Source: DATJWY01 sp035500775 (lineage in GTDB: Bacteria; Pseudomonadota; Alphaproteobacteria; Acetobacterales; Acetobacteraceae). Taken from it: a stretch of DNA of 13,012 nucleotides. Made by a program: the position numbers and the translations under genes. The DNA is taken from NCBI GenBank assembly GCA_035500775.1, contig DATJWY010000278.1, positions 1 to 13,012 on the forward strand. Reading direction: 5' to 3'. Positions 1-7,200 of the stretch are shown piece after piece (the stretch's first letter is position 1; the number at the start of each line of letters is the position of its first letter). Under the pieces are notes generated by a model. The model was not told where the DNA came from and made no database searches. It worked only from the letters and a program-made list of their open reading frames with translations.

Positions 1-840
1 TCAGTCGGAAACGGTGGCGATATCCGGCGCCGCCGGGTTCTTCATGCCGACCACATGATAGCCGCAATCGACATGGTGCACCTCGCCGGTGACGCCGGAG
101 GAGAGGTCGGAGAGCAGGTAGAGCCCGGCGCCGCCCACATCGCCCAGCCCCACATTGCGCTCCATCGGCGCGTTGAGCTGGTTCCAGCGCAGGATGTAAC
201 GGAAATCGCCGATGCCGCTCGCCGCGAGCGTCTTCACCGGCCCGGCGCTGATCGCGTTCACCCGGACGTTGCGCGCGCCGAGATCGGCGGCGAGGTAGCG
301 CACCGAGGCCTCCAGCGCCGCCTTGGCGATGCCCATGACGTTGTAATGCGGCATCACCCGCTCGGCGCCGAGATAGGAGAGGGTGAGCAGCGACCCGCCG
401 TCGCGCATCATCGGCACCGCGCGCTGGCTGACGGCGGTGAAGGAGTAGCAGGAGATGTCCAGCGCCTGCAGGAAGGCGTGGCGCGGCGTGTCCAGGTAGC
501 GGCCGCGCAGATAGGTCTTGTCCGCCCAGCCAATGGCATGGACCAGGAAATCGATGCCGTCCCACGCCCGGCCGATCGACTCGAAGGCGGCGTCGATCGA
601 GGCGTCGTCGCCGGCATCACACGGCACGACCAGGGAGGAGCCGACGCTCTCGGCGAGGGGCCGCACCCGCTTTTCCAGCGCGTCGCCCTGGTAGGAGAAG
701 GCCAGTTCCGCCCCCTGGGCCGCGCAGGCCTGGGCGATGCCCCAGGCGAGCGAGCGGTCATTGGCCACGCCCATGACGACGCCGCGCTTGCCCCGCATCA
801 GCGATCCTTGGGCGGGAAGAAGCTCTGGGCGCTCAGGCAT
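1..840 (-). CDS. fabI: Enoyl-[acyl-carrier-protein] reductase (NADH), FabI type
   Basis: This enzyme catalyses the last reduction of each type II fatty-acid elongation cycle (trans-2-enoyl-ACP to acyl-ACP) in the cytoplasm. The 279-residue frame is complete, with its stop at the window edge. The FabI pattern is clear: a cofactor loop near residues 21-33 (GVANDRS then LAWGIA), Y156 in SYLGAE, the Y166-x6-K173 active-site pair (YNVMGIAK), and ISAGPVKTLAASGIGDF at about 197-213. The spaced Y-x6-K separates FabI from FabG-like SDRs. I chose the ATG at 840 because a GAGGA Shine-Dalgarno (TCCTC at 849-853 on the plus strand) lies 8 bases upstream. An ATG at 798 (MRGKRG) is an alternative that would remove a 14-residue tail not needed for the fold. 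It is divergent from pdxH and shares a 135-base spacer with it. A FabI isoform of the same family elsewhere in the genome cannot be excluded. Confidence 0.96.
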   Translation of the reverse strand: MPERPELLPAQGSLMRGKRGVVMGVANDRSLAWGIAQACAAQGAELAFSYQGDALEKRVRPLAESVGSSLVVPCDAGDDASIDAAFESIGRAWDGIDFLVHAIGWADKTYLRGRYLDTPRHAFLQALDISCYSFTAVSQRAVPMMRDGGSLLTLSYLGAERVMPHYNVMGIAKAALEASVRYLAADLGARNVRVNAISAGPVKTLAASGIGDFRYILRWNQLNAPMERNVGLGDVGGAGLYLLSDLSSGVTGEVHHVDCGYHVVGMKNPAAPDIATVSD

Positions 841-896
841 GGGTACGGTCCTCGCTCGCGGCTATTGTCTGTAGGCCGGGCGTGGTGACACATGGG

Positions 897-930
897 CTTG
901 CCCACAGGCAAGAGGGGCTTGCCGGTGGGC
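897..930 (+). promoter_or_regulatory. Competing hairpins in the pdxH leader
   Basis: CTTGCC at 897-902, GGCAAG at 907-912 and CTTGCC at 918-923 form two mutually exclusive 6-bp hairpins (loops of 4 and 5 bases). GCCCAC (900-905) can also pair with GTGGGC (925-930). The arrangement resembles an attenuator or anti-terminator leader, but no transcription start is established and I recognise no known riboswitch. It could equally be a chance product of GC-rich sequence. Confidence 0.35.
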
Positions 931-942
931 GACCGATCGGTC
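931..942. promoter_or_regulatory. Perfect 12-bp palindrome, operator-like
   Basis: GACCGATCGGTC is a perfect palindrome in the fabI-pdxH divergent spacer, 33 bases before the pdxH start. A further half-site, GACCGAT, follows at 951-957, 20 bp (about two helical turns) downstream. The form resembles dimeric repressor sites such as those of TetR-family proteins. No regulator gene is present in the window, so the assignment is inference. Confidence 0.4.
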
Positions 943-975
943 ACTTCCGGGACCGATTCTTTGCAGGGGCAAACC

Positions 976-1602
976 ATGCCAGAGAACCACGACGCGGCGC
1001 CCGGCGCCGCCGGAACCGATCCGTTCAGTCACTTCCAGGTCTGGATGGCGGAAGCGGTCGCGCGCGAGCCGAACGATCCGAACGCGATGACGCTCGCCAC
1101 CGCGACGCCGGACGGAAACCCCTCCGCGCGAATCGTGCTGCTGAAGGCGGCCGACCCGGAAGGCACCGCGCCGCGCGGCTTCGTATTCTATGGCAACACG
1201 CAGAGCCGCAAGGGCGAGGAACTGGCCGCCAATCCGCGCGCCGCGCTGCTGTTCCACTGGAAGTCGCTGGCCCGGCAGGTGCGCATCGAGGGGGCCGTGG
1301 TCCCGGTCTCGGACGCGGAGGCGGATGCCTATTATGCGTCCCGGCCGCGCATCTCCCGCCTCGGCGCCTGGGCCTCGGACCAGTCCCGCCCGCTCGCGGC
1401 GCGGAGCGAATTGGAGCAGCGCGTCGCCGCTTACGAGGCCAGGTTCCCAGACGAGACGATTCCCCGCCCGCCGCATTGGTCCGGCTACCGGCTGGTGCCC
1501 ACCTATTTCGAGTTCTGGCAGGACATGCCGTTCCGCCTGCATGACCGGGTGACCTACACCCGAGCCGGGGATGGCTGGACCACCGGGCGGCTGTTCCCTT
1601 AA
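976..1602 (+). CDS. pdxH: Pyridoxamine 5'-phosphate oxidase
   Basis: This FMN-dependent cytoplasmic enzyme oxidises pyridoxine or pyridoxamine 5'-phosphate to pyridoxal 5'-phosphate, the last step of vitamin B6 synthesis and salvage. From the ATG at 976 it is 208 residues, the usual family length. Family motifs appear in order: ARIVLLK (51-57), FYGNTQSRKGEEL (71-83), RQVRIEG (100-106), SRPRISRLGAWASDQS (122-137) and the C-terminal WQDMPFRLHDR (181-191) followed by W and RLFP at the end. The RLHDR arginine and histidine contact PLP in characterised members. The frame is open back to an ATG at 892, but the ATG at 976 is preferred because AGGGG (965-969) sits 6 bases before it and because the extra 28 residues have no family counterpart. 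Repeat copy 1 follows the stop after 12 bases. Confidence 0.95.
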   Translation: MPENHDAAPGAAGTDPFSHFQVWMAEAVAREPNDPNAMTLATATPDGNPSARIVLLKAADPEGTAPRGFVFYGNTQSRKGEELAANPRAALLFHWKSLARQVRIEGAVVPVSDAEADAYYASRPRISRLGAWASDQSRPLAARSELEQRVAAYEARFPDETIPRPPHWSGYRLVPTYFEFWQDMPFRLHDRVTYTRAGDGWTTGRLFP

Positions 1603-1614
1603 GCGGGACGAACC

Positions 1615-1737
1615 AAGGCCAGGGGCTCCGCCCCTGGACCCGGCTGGGGCCTTGAGGCCCCAGACCCCCGATCACTTAAATAAAGGCTTCCAAAGGCTTA
1701 GCCTTTGGCGGGGTGCAGGGACGGAGCCCCTGGCCTC
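1615..1737 (+). repeat. Intergenic multi-hairpin repeat, copy 1 (after pdxH)
   Basis: Three hairpins lie in series: CCAGGGGC/GCCCCTGG (1619-1626 with 1630-1637, loop TCC), CTGGGGCC/GGCCCCAG (1644-1651 with 1656-1663, loop TTGA) and CCAAAGGC/GCCTTTGG (1690-1697 with 1701-1708, loop TTA). The whole unit is enclosed by a perfect 15-bp inverted repeat, AGGCCAGGGGCTCCG (1616-1630) and its complement (1722-1736). Copies 2 and 3 lie after dnaB and radA. It probably ends or protects the pdxH transcript, although there is no U-tract, so it is not a textbook intrinsic terminator. It may instead be a REP-like mobile palindrome; both are inference. Confidence 0.85.
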
Positions 1738-1799
1738 GCTTATTCCAACGCCTATGAGGCCCCCCTGGGCGACGGCGCGTAAAATCCTTGAGGCGGAAG

Positions 1800-1855
1800 C
1801 CCTCCGGCCGATAGCGTGTCCCTCCGGCCGTCACGCCCTCGGCCGGAGGGGAGAG
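1800..1855 (+). promoter_or_regulatory. Ribosome-binding site of the stress-protein gene, enclosed in a stem with a duplicated anti-RBS strand
   Basis: A strong purine-rich Shine-Dalgarno (GGAGGGGAGAG, 1845-1855) precedes the TTG start at 1861. Its first half is inside CGGCCGGAGGG (1840-1850), which pairs perfectly over 11 bp with CCCTCCGGCCG at 1820-1830 (loop of 9). An identical CCCTCCGGCCG lies at 1800-1810, so two hairpins could compete for the same strand. This could gate translation. No effector or mechanism is visible. A weak -10-like TAAAAT at 1780-1785 has no convincing -35 partner. Confidence 0.5.
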
Positions 1856-1860
1856 CTGCC

Positions 1861-2727
1861 TTGCCGATCCGCAAGCTGCTGTTGTCGCTGACCGGAACCG
1901 AGATCGGCGAGGCCGCCCTGGTTTGCGCCCTCATAATCGCCCGCGACTGGAACGCGCATCTCTGCGTCCTGCATGTCCGGGTGGATAGTCGCGAGGTCGC
2001 GCCCCTCGCCGGCGAGGGGCTGTCCGGCGCCATGATCGAGGAGATGATGCGCGCGACGGAAGCGGAGAGCGCCCAGCGCTACCGCGCCGCGCAGGCATTG
2101 TTCCACCGCGTGACCGCAGAACAGGGCGTGCCGGTGCGCGCGCCCCGTCCGGGCGCGGACGGCCCCACCGCCAGCCTGGAAACCGTGACCGGGCGGGAGG
2201 AGGATCTGGTGGTGCAGTTCGCGCGCCTCGCCGACCTCACCGTGGTGCCGCATCCGGGATCGGAGGACGGCGCCTCCGCCTCGGATTCCCTGCATGCGGT
2301 GCTGTTCGACAGTGGCCGCCCGGTGCTGATCGCGCCGCCCGTGGTGCCGGAGACGATCGGCCGGCGCTGCTGCGTCGCCTGGAACGGCACGGCGGAATCG
2401 GCGGCGGCGGTGCAGGCGATCCTGCCCTGGCTCCAGCGGGCGGAGGCGGTGCAGGTGCTGGCCGCGGAGGGCTACCAGCGGCGCGGCCCCTCGGCCGAGT
2501 CGCTGCTGCCCTATCTCGCCCTGCACGGCGTCACGGCACGGGTGGCCCGGTTCCGGCCGGTCGAGCGCAGCGTCGGCGCCGGGCTGCTCGCGGCGGCGCG
2601 GGAATTCGGCGCCGATCTGCTCGGCATGGGCGCCTACTCGCATTCCCGCCTGCGGCAATTCATCCTGGGCGGCGTTACCCGCCATGTTCTCGAACACGCC
2701 GCGCTGCCGGTGCTGATGTGCCGGTAG
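1861..2727 (+). CDS. Universal stress protein, tandem UspA domains
   Basis: This is a 288-residue cytoplasmic protein with two Usp folds. Domain 1 spans about 2-160, starting PIRKLLLSLTG. Domain 2 spans about 168-288, starting RRCCVAWNGTAESAAAV and ending in GMGAYSHSRLRQFILGGVT then VLEHAALPVLMCR. That last segment matches the nucleotide-binding G-2x-G-9x-G(S/T) region of UspA in position, but the second Gly is Ser and the last pair is GG, so ATP binding is uncertain. Tandem-Usp proteins are linked to stress survival; the specific role here is unknown. The frame is open to a GTG at 1816, but I prefer the TTG at 1861: it has the strong purine-rich RBS 5 bases upstream and gives the usual Usp N-terminus. 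The gene is flanked by repeat copy 1 upstream and by the SDR gene 52 bases downstream. Confidence 0.85.
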   Translation: MPIRKLLLSLTGTEIGEAALVCALIIARDWNAHLCVLHVRVDSREVAPLAGEGLSGAMIEEMMRATEAESAQRYRAAQALFHRVTAEQGVPVRAPRPGADGPTASLETVTGREEDLVVQFARLADLTVVPHPGSEDGASASDSLHAVLFDSGRPVLIAPPVVPETIGRRCCVAWNGTAESAAAVQAILPWLQRAEAVQVLAAEGYQRRGPSAESLLPYLALHGVTARVARFRPVERSVGAGLLAAAREFGADLLGMGAYSHSRLRQFILGGVTRHVLEHAALPVLMCR

Positions 2728-2753
2728 GGCGGGGCCGGTCTGCCTGGCCGCCC
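2727..2753 (+). terminator. GC-rich hairpin after the stress-protein stop
   Basis: GGCCGG (2733-2738) pairs with CCTGGCC (2743-2749, one bulged T), extended by GGGC (2727-2730) with GCCC (2750-2753) across a 2-base bulge. The loop is TCTG. It starts at the stop codon, which suits a transcript 3' end, but no T-run follows, so intrinsic termination is doubtful. Confidence 0.3.
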
Positions 2754-2779
2754 CCTCTCACACATCCCGGAGTCCCCTC

Positions 2780-3472
2780 ATGACCACCCCCGGAAACGCC
2801 CTCATCGTCGGCGCCTCGCGCGGCCTCGGCCTTGGCCTCGCGGGGGAATTGCTCGCGCGCGGCTGGCACGTCGTCGCCACCTCCCGGGACGAGAGCGACG
2901 GCCTGCGCCGCCTCGCCAGCGAGGCAGGCCCGAAGCTGCGGACCGAGCGCGTCGATATCGACGCCCCGGCGCAGATCGAGGCCCTGCATGGCCGCCTGAC
3001 CGGCGAGAGCTTCGACCTGATCTTCGTGGTCGCGGGCGTTTCCGGCGACCCGGCGGCGGCGATCCACACCATGCCGGTGGCGGAGGTGACGCGCATCTTC
3101 GTCACCAACGCGGTGAGCCCGATCCGCTTCGCCGAGACTTTCCTCGACCGCCTGCTTCCGGGCGGCACGCTCGCCTTCATGACCTCGGTGCTCGGCAGCG
3201 TCGCCCTGAACGAGGCGGGCGGCTTCGATGCCTACCGCGCCAGCAAGGCGGCGCTGAACACGCTGAGCCGCGGCTTCTACGCCCGGCACAAGGATACGGG
3301 CCTGACCCTGGTCTCGCTGCATCCGGGCTGGGTGCGCACCGACATGGGCGGGTCGGCGGCGCCGCTCGACGTGCCGGCCAGCGTGCGCGGCCTCGTCGAT
3401 GTGCTGGAGGCGGAACGCGGCAAGGCCCGGCATCGCTATCTTGATTACCAGGGCCAGGAACTGCCCTGGTAG
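2780..3472 (+). CDS. Short-chain dehydrogenase/reductase, C-factor-like
   Basis: This is a 230-residue NAD(P)-dependent oxidoreductase of the classical SDR fold. Visible features are the cofactor loop GASRGLG (11-17), D61 at the adenine-pocket position after the fourth strand (VDID), N110 (TNAVSP), the active-site serine at S136 or S140 (MTSVLGS), and Y152-x3-K156 (YRASK). The conserved NAG motif is replaced by VAGVSGD (84-90). The short length, the YRASKAALN segment and HPGWVRTDMGG (181-191) resemble the CsgA/C-factor-like subgroup. The substrate cannot be predicted. GGAG at 2769-2772 supports the ATG at 2780. It lies alone between the stress-protein gene and dnaB. Confidence 0.88.
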   Translation: MTTPGNALIVGASRGLGLGLAGELLARGWHVVATSRDESDGLRRLASEAGPKLRTERVDIDAPAQIEALHGRLTGESFDLIFVVAGVSGDPAAAIHTMPVAEVTRIFVTNAVSPIRFAETFLDRLLPGGTLAFMTSVLGSVALNEAGGFDAYRASKAALNTLSRGFYARHKDTGLTLVSLHPGWVRTDMGGSAAPLDVPASVRGLVDVLEAERGKARHRYLDYQGQELPW

Positions 3473-3568
3473 AGCGCCTCCGGTCCGGACGGAACCCTCC
3501 GAACCGGCAAAGGTCATCGCGAAAACAAGGCGTTGGCTGCCCCCGGGCGTGGCGCGGGCGTGGCGCTG

Positions 3569-3591
3569 GGCGGGGAGGGGGCGTCCCCGCC
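3569..3591 (+). terminator. 8-bp GC hairpin downstream of the SDR gene
   Basis: GGCGGGGA (3569-3576) pairs with TCCCCGCC (3584-3591) around a 7-base loop, about 100 bases after the SDR stop. No T-tract follows. It could assist termination before the dnaB promoter region. The rest of 3473-3680 shows only minor GC palindromes (for example GCCGC/GCGGC at 3642-3654) and no supportable gene. Confidence 0.3.
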
Positions 3592-3682
3592 TGATGCGTC
3601 CTGGGGTTGCGCATCCCGCGGCGCGACCCCGCCCCGGCATTGCCGCTATGCGGCTGGGGCATCACGGGGCAATCCATCCCCG

Positions 3683-3713
3683 TTATCCACATTTGTCCAC
3701 AGGCTGTGGATAT
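3683..3713. promoter_or_regulatory. Cluster of three DnaA-box-like sites upstream of dnaB
   Basis: TTATCCACA at 3683-3691 is an exact match to the classical DnaA box. TTGTCCACA at 3693-3701 differs by one base and starts exactly 10 bp (one helical turn) later. TGTGGATAT at 3705-3713 is an inverted site with one mismatch; it forms the palindrome TCCACAG-G-CTGTGGA (3696-3710) with box 2. The third site overlaps the proposed -35 of the dnaB promoter. DnaA is known to act as a transcription factor as well as an initiator, so control of dnaB by DnaA is the simplest reading. Confidence 0.65.
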
Positions 3714-3747
3714 GACGGCGTCCCCGGTCCGCGCTATATCCTGACCT

Positions 3748-3748
<1 letters not shown>
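3712..3748 (+). promoter_or_regulatory. Putative dnaB promoter, start site at the GTG codon
   Basis: ATGACG (3712-3717, 4 of 6 to TTGACA) and TATATC (3735-3740, 4 of 6 to TATAAT) are separated by exactly 17 bp. Transcription would begin about 7-8 bases after the -10, at about 3747-3748, which coincides with the dnaB GTG. No Shine-Dalgarno is visible before that codon, which fits a leaderless mRNA. Confidence 0.5.
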
Positions 3749-5241
<1,493 letters not shown>

Positions 5242-5243
5242 TG

Positions 5244-5489
5244 CCAACCGCCTTATTGATTGACCCACCTGAAAGGCCAGGGGCTTTGCCCCTGGACCCC
5301 ACTGGGGCCGTCGGCCCCAGACCCCTTTTCATGAATGATTCCAAACTTATGCGGGTCTGGAGGGCGGAGTGGCCCAAGGTTCCATCGGCCGGAACGGCCG
5401 ATGGAATGGCCACGGAGGGGCTGCCCCCAGCGGGGTGCGGGGCAGCGCCCCGCTGCTTCCCTGCATGGGTCAATCAATTGGCTGGTTGG
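5244..5489. repeat. Multi-hairpin repeat, copy 2, bounded by inverted repeats (dnaB-corA gap)
   Basis: The core (5273-5325) matches copies 1 and 3: CCAGGGGC/GCCCCTGG (5277-5284 with 5288-5295) then CTGGGGCC/GGCCCCAG (5302-5309 with 5313-5320). After that the copies diverge. Here follow CCAGACCC/GGGTCTGG (5317-5324 with 5353-5360), an 11-bp stem TTCCATCGGCC/GGCCGATGGAA (5380-5390 with 5396-5406) and GCGGGGC/GCCCCGC (5437-5443 with 5447-5453). The whole is bounded by a perfect 13-bp inverted repeat (ATTGATTGACCCA, 5255-5267, with 5466-5478), extendable to 24 positions with 4 mismatches (5244-5267 with 5466-5489). It fills the gap between the two convergent stop codons and probably acts as a two-way transcript barrier (inference). 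Confidence 0.85.
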
Positions 5490-5491
5490 TA

Positions 5492-6472
5492 TTACAACCA
5501 GCCGCGCCGCCTGGCCCAGAGCAGCGGTACCAGGATGCTGATCGCGATCAGCGTCAGCGCGTAGGGATAGCCCCAGTCCCAGTTCAGCTCCGGCATGATC
5601 TTGAAATTCATGCCGTAGATGCTGGCGATCAGCGTCGGCGGAATGCCGATCAGGCTGACCACGGTCAGCACCTTGATGCCGTTATTCTGTTCGATGTTGA
5701 TGAAGCCGAGCGTCGCGTCGAGCAGGAACTGCACCTTGTTGGTGAGCTGCACGTCGTAATCGCTGAGCGAGGTGAGATCCTGCCGCAGGGTCTTGAAGCG
5801 GGCGGGCAGGCCAGGCGGCATCCAGCTCGCGGCCATGTCCGAAACATAGGTCGCGATGCGCATGATCCCGAGCAGGGAGTCGCGCACGTTGGAGATCAGG
5901 TCCCCCGTCCGCCCGATCCCGCGCAGCGTCGCCCGCAGCCGTGCATCATTGCTGATCTTCCGGGGCCCGGGCCCGGTCTCCTTGTCGGCATGAAAAATGC
6001 GGCGGGAGAGGTCGTCGAGTTCGTGCCCGACGCTTTCCAGCACGTCTGCCAGCCGGTCCACGATCGCTTCCAGCAGGCCGATGAAGACCGCCATGCTGGA
6101 GGGCGGCGTCTTGCCCCAGGGATGCGCCTCGTACGTCTCGAAAGCCGGGAATTTGGCGAAGCGGAGGGTGATCAGGTGGGTGGAGGACAGCACGAAGCCG
6201 ACCGAGGACACCCTCGAATCGCCGTCGAGCCGCAAGGAGAGCGGTGTGCTGAGATAGAGCGCCTCACCTTCCACGCGCAGCCGGCTTGAGGTCTCGATCT
6301 CGTGGATCTCCGCGGTCGAGGGCACCCGGAGCCCGGTGGCGCGCTCGACCAGGGCGCGTTCCTCCTCGGTCGGGTCGAGCAGATCCAGCCAGACTGTTCC
6401 GGCGAGGGCTTCGGCGGCACGCGGCTCGGCGACGGGGCAGGGTGGGGCGGTGCCGGAACAGGCAAGCAGCAT
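5492..6472 (-). CDS. corA: CorA-family magnesium/cobalt channel
   Basis: This is an inner-membrane pentameric channel for Mg2+ (and Co2+/Ni2+ in some members). The 326-residue protein has a long acidic-helical cytoplasmic domain (about 25-255), then a membrane helix at about 262-285 ending in YGMNF (G287-M288-N289, the CorA selectivity motif), the periplasmic loop KIMPELNWDWGYP, a second helix at about 301-319, and a basic C-terminal tail (ARRRGWL). Length and order fit CorA. I take the ATG at 6472; a TTG one codon earlier (6475) is equally open, and neither has a strong RBS. The N-terminus MLLACSG looks superficially lipoprotein-like but lies on the cytoplasmic side in this family. It is convergent with dnaB and divergent from the gene at 6832. 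Confidence 0.92.
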   Translation of the reverse strand: MLLACSGTAPPCPVAEPRAAEALAGTVWLDLLDPTEEERALVERATGLRVPSTAEIHEIETSSRLRVEGEALYLSTPLSLRLDGDSRVSSVGFVLSSTHLITLRFAKFPAFETYEAHPWGKTPPSSMAVFIGLLEAIVDRLADVLESVGHELDDLSRRIFHADKETGPGPRKISNDARLRATLRGIGRTGDLISNVRDSLLGIMRIATYVSDMAASWMPPGLPARFKTLRQDLTSLSDYDVQLTNKVQFLLDATLGFINIEQNNGIKVLTVVSLIGIPPTLIASIYGMNFKIMPELNWDWGYPYALTLIAISILVPLLWARRRGWL

Positions 6473-6660
6473 CAAGTCTATCCGTGCAAAATGGGACGGT
6501 TGCCGAGAGCGAGCGCCGCCAGACCGGCAGACGGGTCCGGCGCGATCAGGTCGCGCGCCCGGTTAAGGGCTGGGAGCGGTGCGCGCTGCCCCTCCCAGGC
6601 AACAGGAGGCGGGCGGCGGCGCTGTATTGGCTTCGCATCCCCGGTGGCGGCCGTCCACTT

Positions 6661-6728
6661 CTTAATGTCTTCCTTCTGGGTATGCCTTGCCGGAGCGGAG
6701 CGGAGCGAATGGCCAGGAAGACGTTAAT
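6661..6728. repeat. 13-bp inverted repeat in the corA upstream spacer
   Basis: TTAATGTCTTCCT (6662-6674) pairs with AGGAAGACGTTAA (6715-6727), 13 pairs with a single G-T wobble, around a 40-base spacer that contains a short GGAGC tandem (about 6692-6706). It lies in the 6473-6831 spacer between corA and the gene at 6832. It may be an operator, a transcript hairpin or a remnant of a small palindromic insertion; the sequence does not decide. I see no RNA gene in the rest of this spacer. Confidence 0.45.
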
Positions 6729-6761
6729 GAAATCCGGCGTTCCCGGCGCCCTATTCACCGC

Positions 6762-6794
6762 TTGTTAACCATTTCCGGAGTAAGTTGTTAACCA
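6762..6794. promoter_or_regulatory. Direct TTGTTAACCA repeats upstream of the 122-residue gene
   Basis: The 10-mer TTGTTAACCA occurs at 6762-6771 and again at 6785-6794, a 23-bp offset (about two helical turns), in an unusually AT-rich strip 38-70 bases before the start at 6832. Each copy contains the palindrome GTTAAC, and a further TTAA lies at 6724-6727. The spacing does not fit the CtrA site (TTAA-N7-TTAA). It is likely a regulatory or promoter region; the binding factor is unknown. Confidence 0.45.
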
Positions 6795-6831
6795 ATCGGC
6801 CCCGCTCTGGTGGCCCTGGCTGGAGGCGAAT

Positions 6832-7200
6832 ATGCGCAACGAGCGCCCGGATAGCGACGTGGCGGGCCCGATCCGGACCCTGCACGGGCTGCGCCGCGCG
6901 GATATCGCGGCGCTCTCCACCGGTCTGGGCGGGCTGCCCGGCGTTTGGTCGGTCGAGACGCATCAGGATTACGAGGGCGATCTGACCGTGCTGCTGGTGC
7001 CGGCCGGCGGGGACGAGGCGGGGCCGAGCTTTGTCGTGTACCGGCAGGCGGGGGCGTTCCGCGTCGCCGTCTCGCGCTGGGATGCGTATGATCCGCTCGG
7101 CGCCGTTCCGGTGGTGGAGGCGGTGTTGCCGCTGATCCAGGCCTGTCTGCGCCCGGGCGGGGCGCAAGGGCCGGCGCCGGGAACGCGCGCGGCGGGCTGA
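6832..7200 (+). CDS. Small protein of unknown function (122 residues)
   Basis: I do not recognise this gene. It is probably real because GGAGG (6822-6826) lies 5 bases before the ATG, the codon use matches its neighbours, and the protein looks like a folded, soluble alpha/beta domain. Hydrophobic strands (VWSVETH, DLTVLLVPA, SFVVYRQ, FRVAVSRWD) alternate between residues about 38 and 83, followed by an amphipathic helix (VVEAVLPLIQACL, about 94-106) and a disordered Gly/Pro/Ala tail. There are no Cys clusters, membrane segments or signal peptide. The DLTVLLVPAGG and SRWDAYDPLG stretches are the best handles for a homology search. It stands 269 bases upstream of alr and may be transcribed separately. 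Confidence 0.7.
   Translation: MRNERPDSDVAGPIRTLHGLRRADIAALSTGLGGLPGVWSVETHQDYEGDLTVLLVPAGGDEAGPSFVVYRQAGAFRVAVSRWDAYDPLGAVPVVEAVLPLIQACLRPGGAQGPAPGTRAAG

Noticed and set aside
55..888. Long plus-strand open frame opposite fabI, and similarly long antisense frames opposite dnaB, radA, the USP, SDR, alr and mla genes
   Set aside because: They are typical of GC-rich DNA: composition is dominated by Arg, Ala, Gly, His and Gln, no domain is recognisable, and each lies over a well-supported gene.
3683..3713. Chromosomal replication origin at the DnaA-box cluster
   Set aside because: Only three boxes, no AT-rich unwinding element nearby, and no origin-flanking genes such as hemE, parAB or dnaA; promoter control of dnaB fits better.
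6286..6768. Overlapping plus-strand frames in the corA upstream spacer
   Set aside because: They extend antisense into corA, lack RBSs and show no protein-like composition.
6762..6794. CtrA binding site at the TTAAC motifs
   Set aside because: The consensus needs TTAA-N7-TTAA; here the TTAA cores start 23 bp apart.
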